From Pyronema omphalodes (taxonomy: Eukaryota > Ascomycota > Pezizomycetes > Pezizales > Pyronemataceae), in the NCBI GenBank assembly GCA_024516155.1, contig JAJJXM010000094.1:1-64000 (forward strand): 64,000 nucleotides of DNA, given 5' to 3'. The position numbers and the translations under genes were made by a program. Shown in pieces: positions 1-10,919 of the stretch (the stretch's first letter is position 1; every line of letters starts with the position of its first letter). The notes beneath the pieces were generated by a model. The model had not been told where the DNA came from, made no database searches, and worked only from the letters and a program-made list of their open reading frames with translations.

Positions 1-86
1 CCTTGTCTTTCCGTTCCCCGTCCTGGAACCCGCCTAGTCCCCCTTGCCGGTAGTGTTCGGTGTGTTCTTTGAACGTCCGTTCCTAG

Positions 87-1100
87 TTCCCTCACAGATT
101 AACCAAAGAACGACATCTGATTGCCTGTCGAACGGTTATCGACGCAAAGGAATTATCGTCTTTGTTCATTACCCACATCTTCCGACTGCATGGACTCCCC
201 CTCACCATTATATCTGATCGAGGACCCCAATTTGCCGCTTTGTTTTGGAAGAATCTCTGTCGACGTTTGGGAATCGAGCCTCGATTATCTACGGCATTCC
301 ATCCACAAACGGACGGTCAAACAGAACGAATGAACGCTATTATGGAACAATACCTCCGAGCCCACGTCAACTATCTTCAAGACGATTGGGCTGATTGGTT
401 ACCATTAGCAGAATTTGCTGCGAATAACCAAGCATCCGAGACAATGGGAACCTCCCCGTTCTTTGCTAATAAAGGATTCGACCCCCATTGCCGATTCGAT
501 TTACTTCAAGCAGCTACGAATGATGTAAACGATCGACGGGCCCTCACAACTTCGAAAACCCTTGCCGAAATCCATAACCACCTACGAGCTGAAATCAATA
601 GAGCCAATCTACGTTATCAAGAGAATGCCGATAAACATCGACTCCTGTCACCGAATTATCAGCCTGGAGATTTGGTATGGATGAATGCTCGCAATTGGAA
701 AACTCGTCGACCCTCCCGGAAATTAGACAACAAACGTTACGGACCCCTCAAGATTATCGCCAAAGTATCCCCCTATGCCTACCGATTAGAACTACCTCCG
801 ACGATGAAATGTCATAACGTTCAACATGTTTCCCTATTGGAACCCGCTGCGAATGACCCTTACCCCGGACAACAATCAGACCCACCACCCCCGGTGGAAA
901 TCGACGGTGAAGATGAATACTTCATCAAAGCTATCCTCGACTCCCGAATTCATAGGAGGAAACTTCAGTACATGGTTAAATGGGTTGGATACGATATGCC
1001 CGATTGGGAACCCGCCGAACTTCATTCTGACAGTAAAGCCGTTGACGACTTCCATAAAAAGTACCCCGATAAACCGGGACCCCTCCCCAACTTATCTTAG
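87..1100 (+). pseudogene. Ty3/gypsy pol fragment: integrase core C-part plus chromodomain
   Basis: This frame is open from base 87, just after an in-frame TAG at 84-86, to the stop at 1098-1100. It encodes the C-terminal half of a retroviral-type integrase: a RLTKERHLIAC-like stretch, then ISDRGPQF, then the STAFHPQTDGQTERMN signature holding the last acidic catalytic residue. A LLEPA-type linker and a C-terminal chromodomain (LQYMVKWVGYDMPDWEP) follow, so it is a chromovirus-type element. Protease, reverse transcriptase, RNase H and the integrase zinc finger are absent. Bases 1-86 do not read as pol in this frame, so the copy is 5'-truncated or rearranged here. A purine run (1125-1136) lies just before the LTR at 1140, as expected of a polypurine tract. 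Insertion-competent activity is not expected from this fragment. Confidence 0.9.
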
Positions 1101-1139
1101 AAGTTACTTCGCCGCAGCTCAGTCCAAGAAGGGGGATCC

Positions 1140-2273
1140 TGTCACGGCTCGAGAATTATTACCTTCCCCCTCCTCGTCATTCATTCACCTATTATCATTC
1201 GCTTCATTATTCAGCACTCGTTTGTTTATTTATTTCTATTATCCTTCGGTCTTCGATCATCACTCGTCACTCGCCTGGGTTAGGGTTACGCTCAATTCCC
1301 AAATTGTCAAAAAGGTCACGTGACCTACCCCAGGGTTAGGGGTCTGCTCGGATCCCTTTTCGGAAATTCCATACCTACGGTCTACCGATCATCTTATCCG
1401 ATTAGATAAGATCGGTCACGTGTTCTAATCAGTAGTAGATCAGTATGCACGTGCACTGGTCTACTAATGTGCGCACACGTGACTAGGGCTAGGGCACGAT
1501 CATCTTATCGATAAGATAAGATCTAGTCATGTGACCTTATCAGTATTGCACCATCTTTCCAATCGCAGCTGATCTGGATTCACGTGACTAGGGTTAGGGT
1601 TGCACCCCACGCACACAAACCAGTGTTAGGTTTGTGACCGTATGCGCACAGCCAGGGCTAGGGTTACGGACGCACGCGCACGATTAGGGTGACGGAAGCG
1701 TGCGCGTGACTACGCTTAGGGTTACGCTAGCGCGCACGCGAAGTACACTACCGCGCACCCGAGTTGCGCTATCGCACACGCGAGATACGCTAACGAGCGT
1801 GCGACAAGGCTGTGCTCGCAAACACGCTAATTTGGTACGAACGCGTTACCGCGTCTAGAACGCGCAACCGCGACCGCGTTGTTTTCTTAGTTATTTTTCG
1901 GGAAAAATCTGCCAATAGTGGCTCGGCGTGTAAGGAGGAAAAATTTTATATAAGACGATTGTTTCTTTGTCTGTTTATTTTGTTTTTCTTTTCTCCTTAC
2001 ACAGTTATTTGTTTATTTACAAATTCAAATACTTTGTCGATCTTTGTTTACGTCCTCGTTCTCGTCCCCGTCTTTGGATCTCTTTGTCCCTGGAAATCTT
2101 TGTTTATTTCCTTAACTTCTAAACACAGAAATCTCTAAGTTGATGCTCGACACAGCTTAAGAGTTTCTAACGTTGAAGTTGTTATAAGGTTATCTGCATA
2201 GAACTCAAGAGTGAATAATTGAGAAGAGCCCTCAGGTTCTCCGTCAGCTATCTCTCCCTTGTTCGCCGTTACA
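1140..2273 (+). repeat. 3' LTR of the plus-strand gypsy element (1134 bp, full-length form)
   Basis: The LTR starts TGTCACGGC and ends GCCGTTACA, which are near-perfect inverted termini (8 of 9). It follows a purine-rich tract and matches 7285-7631 over both ends, at roughly 96% by eye. The 787 bp between the two TTTGTTTATTTA copies (1221-1232 and 2008-2019) are present only here. This inner part is U3-like. It holds a perfect 12-bp palindrome GGTCACGTGACC at 1314-1325, further CACGTG cores near 1418, 1449, 1478 and 1582, GATAAG-type sites around 1394-1525, and scattered GGGTTAGGG-like units. Confidence 0.75.
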
Positions 2274-2335
2274 GGTTATTACTTAGGTAAGAATCCCCTT
2301 TCTTTCTAAATATCTTATCAGGCTAGGGTATGACA
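2274..2335 (-). repeat. Remnant of the 3' LTR of the minus-strand gypsy element
   Basis: Read on the minus strand, a purine tract (AAGGGGGGAGGTGG, just above 2335) is followed at once by TGTCATACCC, the usual arrangement of polypurine tract and LTR start. Only about 62 bp remain before the sequence passes into the inverted-terminus end of the other LTR at 2273. The simplest reading is that the plus-strand element inserted into this LTR. The rest of it would then lie beyond the left end of the window or be lost. Confidence 0.55.
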
Positions 2336-2503
2336 CCACCTCCCCCCTTATAAGATTTCGCACCGAAATCACTAACAATGATTATAGTAATTCATGAACG
2401 GGGTCTTTTCCGATGAAGTCCTCCAGCCCCTTCATCCACCAACACGTTTCCATGATAAGACAATTAAAACCTCGGTGAGGAAAGGTATCTTATGATGAGT
2501 TGG

Positions 2504-5500
2504 TTAAACGCGTTGGTCCCTCGGCATGCTTGGGTTCTTTGAGTGCAACTCGCGGAGAGATTCCAAGCCGCCTACTATGAAACATTCATATGGTTCTTCT
2601 GTTTGATCTTTCTTTAAGGGAAAGCCTTTCCATTTGACTTGGTAAAGTACTTTTCCTCTTGTTTTCCTACTTGAAATTATTTCTTCAATTTTCCATTCCT
2701 CATTGCCTTCAATGTCATCTGCTTCATCGATGATCTGAAGGAGGTCTGGGGGAGGTCTGTTGCCATTGTTGTAGGGCTCGAGTAGGGAAACGTGGAAGGT
2801 GTTGTGGATCTTCCATTTCCGGGGAAGAGATAAGCGCATCGCAGTTGGTGATACTACTTTCTCTATGGCGAAGGGACAATGCTTTTTGTGGTCGAGCTTG
2901 TCTTTTGGTCTCCTTGTTTGTATGTGTCTTCCGTCTAACATGACCAGATCTCCAACCTTAAATCCTGGGGCATCCTTTCATTGAGCGTCCGCATACTGCC
3001 GCATCCTTTCTTGTGTCGACTTCAAGTTCTGAATAAGTATGCCATGGACGGAGGTGATGTGGTTGATGAAGCTTTGTTCTTCATTCAGTTTCGTGTTTGA
3101 TGATGCCGGGTTGGTGCATGCTGGATGTCTTCCATAATTGGCGTAGAAGGGCGACATGCCAGTAGCCTGGGTTATTGAAATGTTGTAGGCGAATTCGGGC
3201 ATGGGTAGTAGGTCGACCCAATCATCCATCACGTAGTTAATAAATGATCGGAGGTATGCTTCGATGGTGTGATTGATTCGTTCAGTTTGCCCATCAGTTT
3301 GAGGATGGAAGGCAGTGCTCATTCTGGGGCGAACACCGAAAACGCCTAAGAATTGTTTCCACTCTGTCGAAGTGAATCTGGAGTCTCAATCCGAGATTAT
3401 ATCTGTCGGAATGCCGTGGAATCTCCAAATCTCTCTTGCGAACATTTTGACTAGATGAGCAGCTCTTTTCTCATCTTTCTTGAGCGGGATAAAATGAGCC
3501 ATCTTTGTGAATCTATCGATAATGGCCCATAGTTGATCGCAACCATCAGAGAGCGGTAAGTCTGTTATAAAATCCATGGCAGTTGATGTCCATGGAGAGA
3601 ATGGAAGCTCGAGTGGCGAAAGCATTCCATAGGGTTTGTGTCGTACTGTTTTGTCTCGTTGACATTCGTTACAGCTTCGGATGTATTCAATCATTTCCTG
3701 GTCCATCTTTGGCCACCAGAAATTTCGTCTTATGAATTCTATTGTTTTATCTTGGCCAAAGTGGCCTGCAATTTTACTGTTATGCTCTGGATGAAGGACC
3801 GCTTTTCGTGCATTCTGTGGGACCCAGAGTAATCCTTTGCGATATAATAAACCGTTTCTTTGTTCTAATAATCCTTCCGTCCTAGCCTTTCCCTTTCCTT
3901 CTTGATTCTTCGCGCTTCCATCCAAACTCCTTAAAGCCTGCTGGTATGCCGCGTCCTTCTTTCCTGCTTCCTTTATATCCCTTTCACATTCCTTTGTCCA
4001 TCTAGATACTGCCGTTGACAGATATTCTAGTTGAACAGCCGAGCAACAAAAGACCATTCCTTCTCCTCCTGTACTGATTGCTGAAATTGCGTTGAAGTGT
4101 TTTTCTTTCAGAATCGTCTGTACAGGCTGATCTCCATCTCCTCCCTTTTCAGGGCGGTACTCCGGGTGCCTAGACAATGCATCTGGCTTGCCATTACTTG
4201 TTCCTTTTCGATAAAAAATGTTGAAGTCCACGCCGGCCAATTCCTGAGCCCAGTGTGCCTGCCGTCGGTTGAGTACTTTAGTTGTCATAAAGTACACGAG
4301 ATTTTTATGGTCGGTGTATACCTGGACCATGTGTAAGGATCCCTCCAGATATCGTCTCCAAACCTTGAAGCAGTCAACAATCGCCAGTAATTCCTTGTCG
4401 TGAATTTCGTAATTGATTTCTGCTGGGGAGAATTTCCTGGAGTGAAAGGCAACAGGGTGCAATTTGTTATCATCCCCTTTTTGTGACAGGGTAGCGCCTA
4501 GTGCGAAATCTGACGCATCGGTTTCAACAATACATTCGCGCCGAGGGTGGAAATGTCTAAGGATTGGTGCCGTCGTGAAGCATTTGTTGAGTCTTTCAAA
4601 TGCTGTTGTCATGTTTTCGGTCCAAACCGAATCCTTTGGTGAACCTTTCGTTGAGTTGCTTAAGGGCTTTGCAATTTTGGAGAACCCGGCAATGAAGCGA
4701 CGATAAAAGTTGGCGAATCCGATGAATGATTGGACGCCCTTCAAATTGGTTGGCTGCTGCCAATCTTGAATGCTCTGAACCTTATCCTGGGCCATTTCAA
4801 TTCCGTCTTGTGAAATGACATAGCCTAAGAAATCAACCTTGGATGTTGACCAGAAACACTTGTCTTGAGAAATAGCCAGGCCGTTTTCTGCAAGTCGTTT
4901 CAGAACATCTATGACTAGCCGGTCGTGCTCTTTCTCAGTTTCGGCATAGATGAGAATATCATCAAGGTAGACAATGAGGCCTTGATCGAGTAAGTCCCGG
5001 AATATGTGATTCATCAAATTCTGCAAGGTTGCCGGTGCATTAGAGAGTCCGAACGGCATTACTGTGTATTCGTACATCCCATATCTGGTTTTGAAGGCTG
5101 TCTTCCATTCGTCTCCGGGCTTCCTCCTCATTAGATTATAGCCGTTTTCAAGATCAATTTTGGTGAAGATCTTGGCACCGCGAACTCGATCTTGTAGTTC
5201 GGTCATGATCGGTAAGGGGTACCGGTTTGCTGTGGTTACTTCATTCAAGCCCCGGTAATCGACACACAGTCGTAGTCCTCTGCCATGGGGTTTTGGGATG
5301 AAGATGATTGGTGCCGCTGCTGGGGATTTTGAATGTGTAATTTTACCGAGTTCCAGCATTTCTTTTAGATATTTCCGAAGTTCTGCGAGCTCGGCTTCGT
5401 TCAAGGGGTACATTGGTCCCCATGGTGGCTGTTCTCCTTCCTTGAGGTAGATTGTATGATCATATGGCTTATGATCTGGTAGTTTGTCGGCTAGTTCCTT

Positions 5501-6259
5501 CCCCAAGACTTCGCATAGGGGTCGGAACTTATCGGGTATGATGCAGGCTGGGTTGATGTCGGTTGTGTCTGAAGTAACAGCGGCAACATACCCAATCACT
5601 GTGGCATCCTCATTGAATAGGATATCTGGATCCAACGAAAGAGAGGATTCTTGTGCCGCAGCTAGCGTACAGTGTTGCTTGCAGAAGTTGGTATCCAAGG
5701 TAATGTCATCGGGATTTCGCCAAAAGTTGTTCGGTTGGTGTTTTGCCATCCAACAACAGGGTAGGATGATGTCGGTTCCTGATTCCAACGGCATAATTTC
5801 GAAAGTTTCCATTGTATAATGCTGTCGGTATTGTAAGAGGAGGGGATGGGTAAAGGCCTGTCCAGCCTCACGTAGTGCAGATCCGTCTACTCCATTGATG
5901 CGTAAGGGCTGGCTTCGATTGATGTGGGGAAGATTATGTTTCGCTACAAATGTCGAACTGATAATAGGGATTGCGGCTCCAGTGTCGAACATTGTCCGAA
6001 CGCAGAACACCTGTTCCCCTGGTACTGATATGTTCATTTTGACTATGGGCCGTGGCCCAGATTTCGGGGCTTCATTTTCAACTTTTTTCGTGATTTTAGC
6101 TTTTTTACTGTGTTTTTGCGTTTTTTGTGTTTTTGTCCGTTTAACGCCGCAAATCGAAAGATGTCTATGGTTTAATGCGTCTTGATCTGGTTGACCGTGC
6201 TTGCGCATCGTAGCCGGTCTTGTTAGTTTAAATCCGAGTGTTCGGACCTGATCTCCCAA
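2504..6259 (-). pseudogene. Ty3/gypsy pol with two in-frame TGA codons
   Basis: One reading frame of 1,252 codons holds all pol domains in order: aspartic protease (FDTGAAIPIIS), reverse transcriptase (IVYLDDILIYAE), RNase H (ETDASDFALGATLSQKG), the integrase HHCC zinc finger (H-x-H...CNECQRD), integrase core (MDFITDLP...DIISD; HPQTDGQTERIN) and a C-terminal chromodomain-like segment (GKVLYQVKWKGFP). This order, RT-RH-IN, defines Ty3/gypsy. The frame is broken at 3386-3388 and 2978-2980. Each is a TGA where the family context fits arginine, so each could be a single CGA to TGA change. The start at 6259 overlaps gag by 37 bp in the -1 frame, suggesting frameshift expression of Gag-Pol. As it stands only a truncated Pol ending in the integrase core could be made. 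Confidence 0.92.
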
Positions 6260-7290
6260 ACACGGGGAGAGTCTGGTGAAACTGGCGCAACCGCTGCTAC
6301 CTGCTTAGCCTTTTTGGTGGGTCGCTCTTCTTCAGACTCTTCGTCGTCAGCCTCGTCGTCGGTTGACCTTGCCCTGTTCTTTCGGTTTACCGCAGCCACT
6401 TTTGCTGCAAGTTCGGTACCTTGGGAGGTCTTCTTAGCAAAGCATTCCAATGTGTGATGGCTGGAACATCCACATCTCCAACAGGATGCCTTATCCGCCT
6501 TGTACTGGTCGATTTCAGACTGGGGCACACCGACCAATGCATCCCAGGTACTCTGACATTTCTTCTCCTTTGGTTTGTTGGAGGTTGAAGGTCTATCCTT
6601 CTGGTTATCCTTCGCTCCTTGGTGGCCTCCTTTATCTTTCTCATTCTTCTTTGTTGACCTATCTTTTTCCGGCTGGAAATCGATTTGTTGTAGGAGTGGA
6701 TTGTCCCTTCGGTTCATCTGCTTTTCTCTGTTGGTGGCCTTTTTTACAAGAGCGGCCTTGAACAGTTCGAATGACGGGTCGTATAGATCTTCGGTCACAT
6801 CTGATGCTGCTCGGACGACCTCGTCAGCGAAGGACTGAGCATACATCTCTCGGAGAACCTCTCCCTGTAGCTGAGCCTTTTCCTGGTAGATCGACATCCG
6901 GATTCCCCACTGGTCGGCGGGAAGCCCGGTCTTGTGCCAGCCCGGTAGGTGTTTCCAGCGAAGCTTATTCATCTTCGCGGTGTAGTTCCGCCGCTCATGT
7001 GGGTCGCGGAAGTATTGAGTCATTGCCGCTACGTAGGTTTCCCAGGTGTCTTGTTGCTTAGGGGACTCCCACGTGTCGACGCGATTCTGATGCCATTGGC
7101 GTGCATCGCCCTTGAGGAAGGATCCAAGCCAATGGATCTTTTGAAGGTCCATTTGATAGTCAATCGCTCGGACGGTCATGAACTCCTTCACAGCCTTGAA
7201 CCGAGGCATGAATTCTGCCTTTTCTCCAGTAAATGATTCTGGCTCCTTCATTTTAGGAGCTTTACCAACGGCCACGGGTGCTTTTGTCAT
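6223..7290 (-). CDS. Ty3/gypsy gag (capsid and nucleocapsid), probably 5'-truncated
   Basis: This 355-residue frame has a capsid-type retrotransposon Gag region (PESFTGEKAEF near the N-terminus, FLKGDARQWHQNRVDTWE, then YFRDPHERRN), a lysine-rich linker and a CCHC zinc knuckle CWRCGCSSHHTLEC near residue 275. An acidic, EESEEE-type tail follows. Gag packages the element RNA in the cytoplasm. The first ATG (7290-7288) lies inside the last six bases of the adjoining LTR copy, and no untranslated leader or clear primer-binding site separates LTR and gag. The native N-terminus and leader were therefore probably removed when the LTR was joined here. The frame overlaps pol by 37 bp. Confidence 0.85.
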   Translation of the reverse strand: MTKAPVAVGKAPKMKEPESFTGEKAEFMPRFKAVKEFMTVRAIDYQMDLQKIHWLGSFLKGDARQWHQNRVDTWESPKQQDTWETYVAAMTQYFRDPHERRNYTAKMNKLRWKHLPGWHKTGLPADQWGIRMSIYQEKAQLQGEVLREMYAQSFADEVVRAASDVTEDLYDPSFELFKAALVKKATNREKQMNRRDNPLLQQIDFQPEKDRSTKKNEKDKGGHQGAKDNQKDRPSTSNKPKEKKCQSTWDALVGVPQSEIDQYKADKASCWRCGCSSHHTLECFAKKTSQGTELAAKVAAVNRKNRARSTDDEADDEESEEERPTKKAKQVAAVAPVSPDSPRVWEIRSEHSDLN

Positions 7291-7631
7291 GGCTCAAGAA
7301 TTGTTACCTTCCCCCTCCTCGTCATTCATTCACCTATTATCATTCGCTTCATCATTCAGCACTCGTTTGTTTATTTACAGATTCAAATACTTTGTCGATC
7401 TTTGTTTACGTCCTCGTTCTCGACCCCGTCTTTGGATCTCTTTGTCCCTTGAGATCTTTGTTTATTGCCTTAACTTCTAAACACAGAAATCTCTCAGTTG
7501 ATGCTCGACACAGCTTAAGAGTTTCTAACGTTGAAGTTATTATAAGGTTATCTTCATTGAACTCAAGAGTGAATAATTGAGAAGAGCCCTCAGGTTCTCC
7601 GTCAGCTATCTCGCCCTTGTTCGCCGTTACA
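7285..7631 (+). repeat. Shortened solo-like LTR (347 bp), same family as 1140-2273
   Basis: This copy starts TGTCATGGC and ends GCCGTTACA, so both LTR termini are intact. It matches 1140-1220 and 2008-2273 but lacks the 787 bp in between, keeping one TTTGTTTATTTA (7366-7377). Flanking bases are GCTTT on the left and GCTTC on the right, a 4-of-5 match that could be a decayed target duplication. It separates gag (left) from the truncated LINE RNase H domain (right). No internal sequence of its own element is attached, so it behaves as a solo LTR. Confidence 0.8.
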
Positions 7632-10600
7632 GCTTCTTGTCCAGGTCTGGGTGTGAGGCGGGATGCTCTGATGACCGTGGCTTGGTTGTCGGTGAACAGG
7701 TGTATCTCACGGTATTGGAGGCGTAGGCGGCGGATGTGGGCTGCGCAGGTTCGAATGCATTCCTCTATGCCTTTGAGTTCTGCGTCGAATACCTCCCAGT
7801 ATTCACCCATCGGGATGATTGCTCGGATGCTTTGGTCAAAGCCGTGTGCGATGTCGAAACCCGCTCCTGTGGAGTTCCCGAGTTTGGAACCGTCGGTGTA
7901 CGTGATGATGGAGGTGGGGGATGAACGTAGACGTCGAAGGAGGTTGTAGTGTTCTGCGCCGGCTTCGGCTTTGGAGGAGAGGGGTGGGTGTCATGTGAGG
8001 GGGGGTTCGAGCAACGGGGATGGGTCCGGTTGCGCCGTATCTTCGATGTTCGTGTTGGGTGAGACCCAACGGCCAAGTGAGGAGAGTGTGGTTATGAGGC
8101 GGGTGAGCGGTTGTGATCCAGAATCCCACTCACAGTCAAATTCTTCCGAGGATTGATTGGCACGGGTGAAGTGGTTTGGGACGGGGAACGAGGAGGGGCA
8201 ACGGGATACTACGGGGTGGGAGGGGGGTAGGGATAGGAGTCTTAAGGCATATTTTCTTCTTTTTTGGTTGAGCCGGACGGTCACCGGGGGGAGTGCGGCT
8301 TCGTTGTGTAAGGCCGGGATTGGTGTTGAAGAGAATGCGTGAAGGATACGGCGGAGTGCGGTGTTTTGCTGAAGTGGGAGTTTTCGTGCGACTGATTTTT
8401 GGCCTAACCACCAGATCTCTGCTCCGAAGTCGGATCTTGATTGTACACAAGCTCGGTATAGGATACGGACCGCGGAGGGGGACAGGCCAGTTTCGTGTCG
8501 TGCGAGGCTGCGGAGGGCATTGAGGGCTCTAGAGGCATGTGTTAGTCGGGTTTGTACATGATGTTTGAAGGAGAGTTTTCGGTCGAAGTATATTCCAATC
8601 CATCTAACCACATCTTGTCTGCCGTTTGGGGTGCCTGGCTGGACGACCGTGCCGTTGGGTAAGGTCACGCATGTGTGAGTCGTGATGGTGTCTTTTTGTG
8701 TTTTGTAGAAGTGGAGTAGCTCTGATTTCGAGTCGTCGAAAGCTACCGCGTTTTTGTTCGCACACTGAAATGCCATTCGGGCTGCTTTTTCTAGTGTGCG
8801 GGCATTCGCTTCACGTATTCTACCATGGCATACCAGTGCCACATCATCAATGTAGCTGGGCGTCCATGGAGTCGGGTTGTGGGTTTGCAAGGTATCAAAG
8901 AGCGGGCCGAGGTATATTAGGAACAAGATGGGGGAGGCTGGTGACCCTTGGGGTATTGCTGTGCGTGTTGGGCATTGCTCGTCTGTTTTTCCGTCGAAAG
9001 ATAATGCTATCCTTCTGTCATGGAGGAACGATTCACACCATGTCACCACCGGTTTCGGGCATCCGAGTGATCGCATTGTGCTTGTTAGTCGTGTGGCTGA
9101 GATGTCATCGAAGGCACCTCTGACGTCAAGGAATAGGGCGCACGTTATGAGCCGTTGTTGTGCGTTTCTTTCTATGTCGTGGGTCAACGCCATAGCAGCA
9201 TCTATTGCCGAACGTCTTGGGCGGCCTCCGATTTGGTCGTTATGGAGGAGGTCGTGTGTTTCCGCGATTTGACTTAGCCGTGTTGCCATTAGTTTTTCGA
9301 GTACTTTGCCCATGCAGCTGAGTAATGCTATTGGGCGGTACGCTTTTATGGAGCCGTGGTCCGGTTTGTTGGGTTTTGAGATTATAACCGTTATCGCTTC
9401 TCGCCAACACTGTGGCTGGTATCCTACTTCACCGAGTGTGGCATACAACGCCGTTAACTGTTCGTGGATTGCCTGCAGGGTTTTACGGAGGCACAGGAAG
9501 TTGATACCGTCCGGGCCGGGGGCCTTCTTCGGTGAAAATGACAGGATTGCCATTGACACTTCCTTCGCTGTGAAGGTGTTCCAATGCAGGGGGGGGGGGC
9601 GATTGTGGGGAGGGGGGGTGTTTGCGGCGGTGGGGGGAGGGGGGAGGGGGAAAGAGAGCCTGGAAGGCTGATACTTTACCGGGGAAATCAGTGTGAGTTG
9701 TCGTAACTCCGTTTATAGTTGATTTGATTGGGGGTGTCAGCTGAGAGCGTCGGGGGTTTGTGTACCGGAACGCTGCCCATATATCTGCCCCTTCGGCTTG
9801 TGACAAGCATTCTTTCCACATCTTGTCCTTCGCATGTCTAACCGCCCTATAGTGGGTGTTGCGGAGCTTTTTGTATTCCTCCAGGTTGATGGCATTTCTA
9901 TCGCATTTCCACCTCTTCCGAGCTTGTGTCATGGCTTTCTTGGTCTCACGCAGCTCTTGGGTCCACCAACGTTTCGCGCGAGGGGAGTGTTTGATCGTTG
10001 GGGTGGATTTGTGGGCTGCTTGTCGAATTGCGGATTGGAGTGACGCTGCCCATTCGTCGAGGTTGGATGGGGTTGGGTCAGATTGGAGCGTACGCCACCA
10101 CGGGGATAGTTGGTTTGTAAGGTGGAGGAGGGCGCTCGTGAATTCGTCCCAGTTGGTGCGCTGACAATTTAGTCGTGGTTGCATTTGGATATACGCGATG
10201 TCGGGATGTTGCGAGTATACTCGGAAGCGGATCACTTCGTGGTCGGAGCCCGTCGTTGCCTCCTCGTCGATACACCAATCCTGAACCTCGTTTGTCATGG
10301 GTGGGGAGGAGATGGTGAGATCCAAGACGGAAGAGCCGAGTCCAGTCTCGTAATGGTATGTAGGTGTATCCGGTGTGTTTGCGAGTTGCCATCCGTGGTC
10401 GTCTATCAGTTTCACCAGCTCATCTGCCCGGGTTACTTGTTTATAGTGACTGTTCCAGAGCGGGTGGTGAGCGTTCATATCACCGGTTATGACGCATCGG
10501 TTGGGTAAGGGAAGGGGGGCGAGAGAACGTGGGATGGTGTACAGTTTTGTGCGTGAATTCCATTCGTTGTAGATGTTGATTGAGTAAAAGGTGGGGATTA

Positions 10601-10919
10601 AAGGGGTGTATATTTCGAGGATTTGCATGTCGGGTTCGGTGCACATATCAGGATGGGGAGTGACGTTCAGAAAAGGATTGGAGTGAGTGATATACGCCGC
10701 CGTCCTGATTCTTGCTCCATGTGGGGATGGGGGGAGGAGTAATAGGAAATCGGGGTGTGTAGTTGCGAATTGCGGGGTTTTAATGGAGGCTTCTTGGATT
10801 AATTTAATGTCCGCTGTTGGGCCTGAGGAATTCAGCAGGGTATTGAGGGCGGTGCTACTTCTGTTTATGTTATGGGATATGATGTTGAGGGTGGCTGCCG
10901 ATTTCTCCTGTCTATGCAT
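7632..10919 (-). pseudogene. Tad-like LINE ORF2: endonuclease, reverse transcriptase, partial RNase H
   Basis: The start ATG at 10919 overlaps the ORF1 stop in ATGCATAG, a coupled arrangement. The first part (10919-~9600) is an AP-like endonuclease (ITGDMNAHHPLWN, GSDHEVIRF). After a frame change in an 11-base G run (9589-9599, + strand) comes a non-LTR reverse transcriptase (KKAPGPDGI, IPQGSPASPILF, YIDDVALV) with the catalytic aspartate pair. A TGA at 7991-7993 interrupts the same frame. Beyond it an RNase H domain begins (TYTDGSKLGN, WEVFDAELKGIEE) and is cut off by the LTR at 7631. ORF2 nicks target DNA and copies the element RNA in place; this copy is inactive because of the frameshift, the stop and the missing 3' end. 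Confidence 0.9.

Noticed and set aside
7406..7631. Extension of the LINE RNase H frame into the LTR
   Set aside because: After the LTR boundary at 7631 the peptide is translated LTR sequence, so the domain is treated as truncated.
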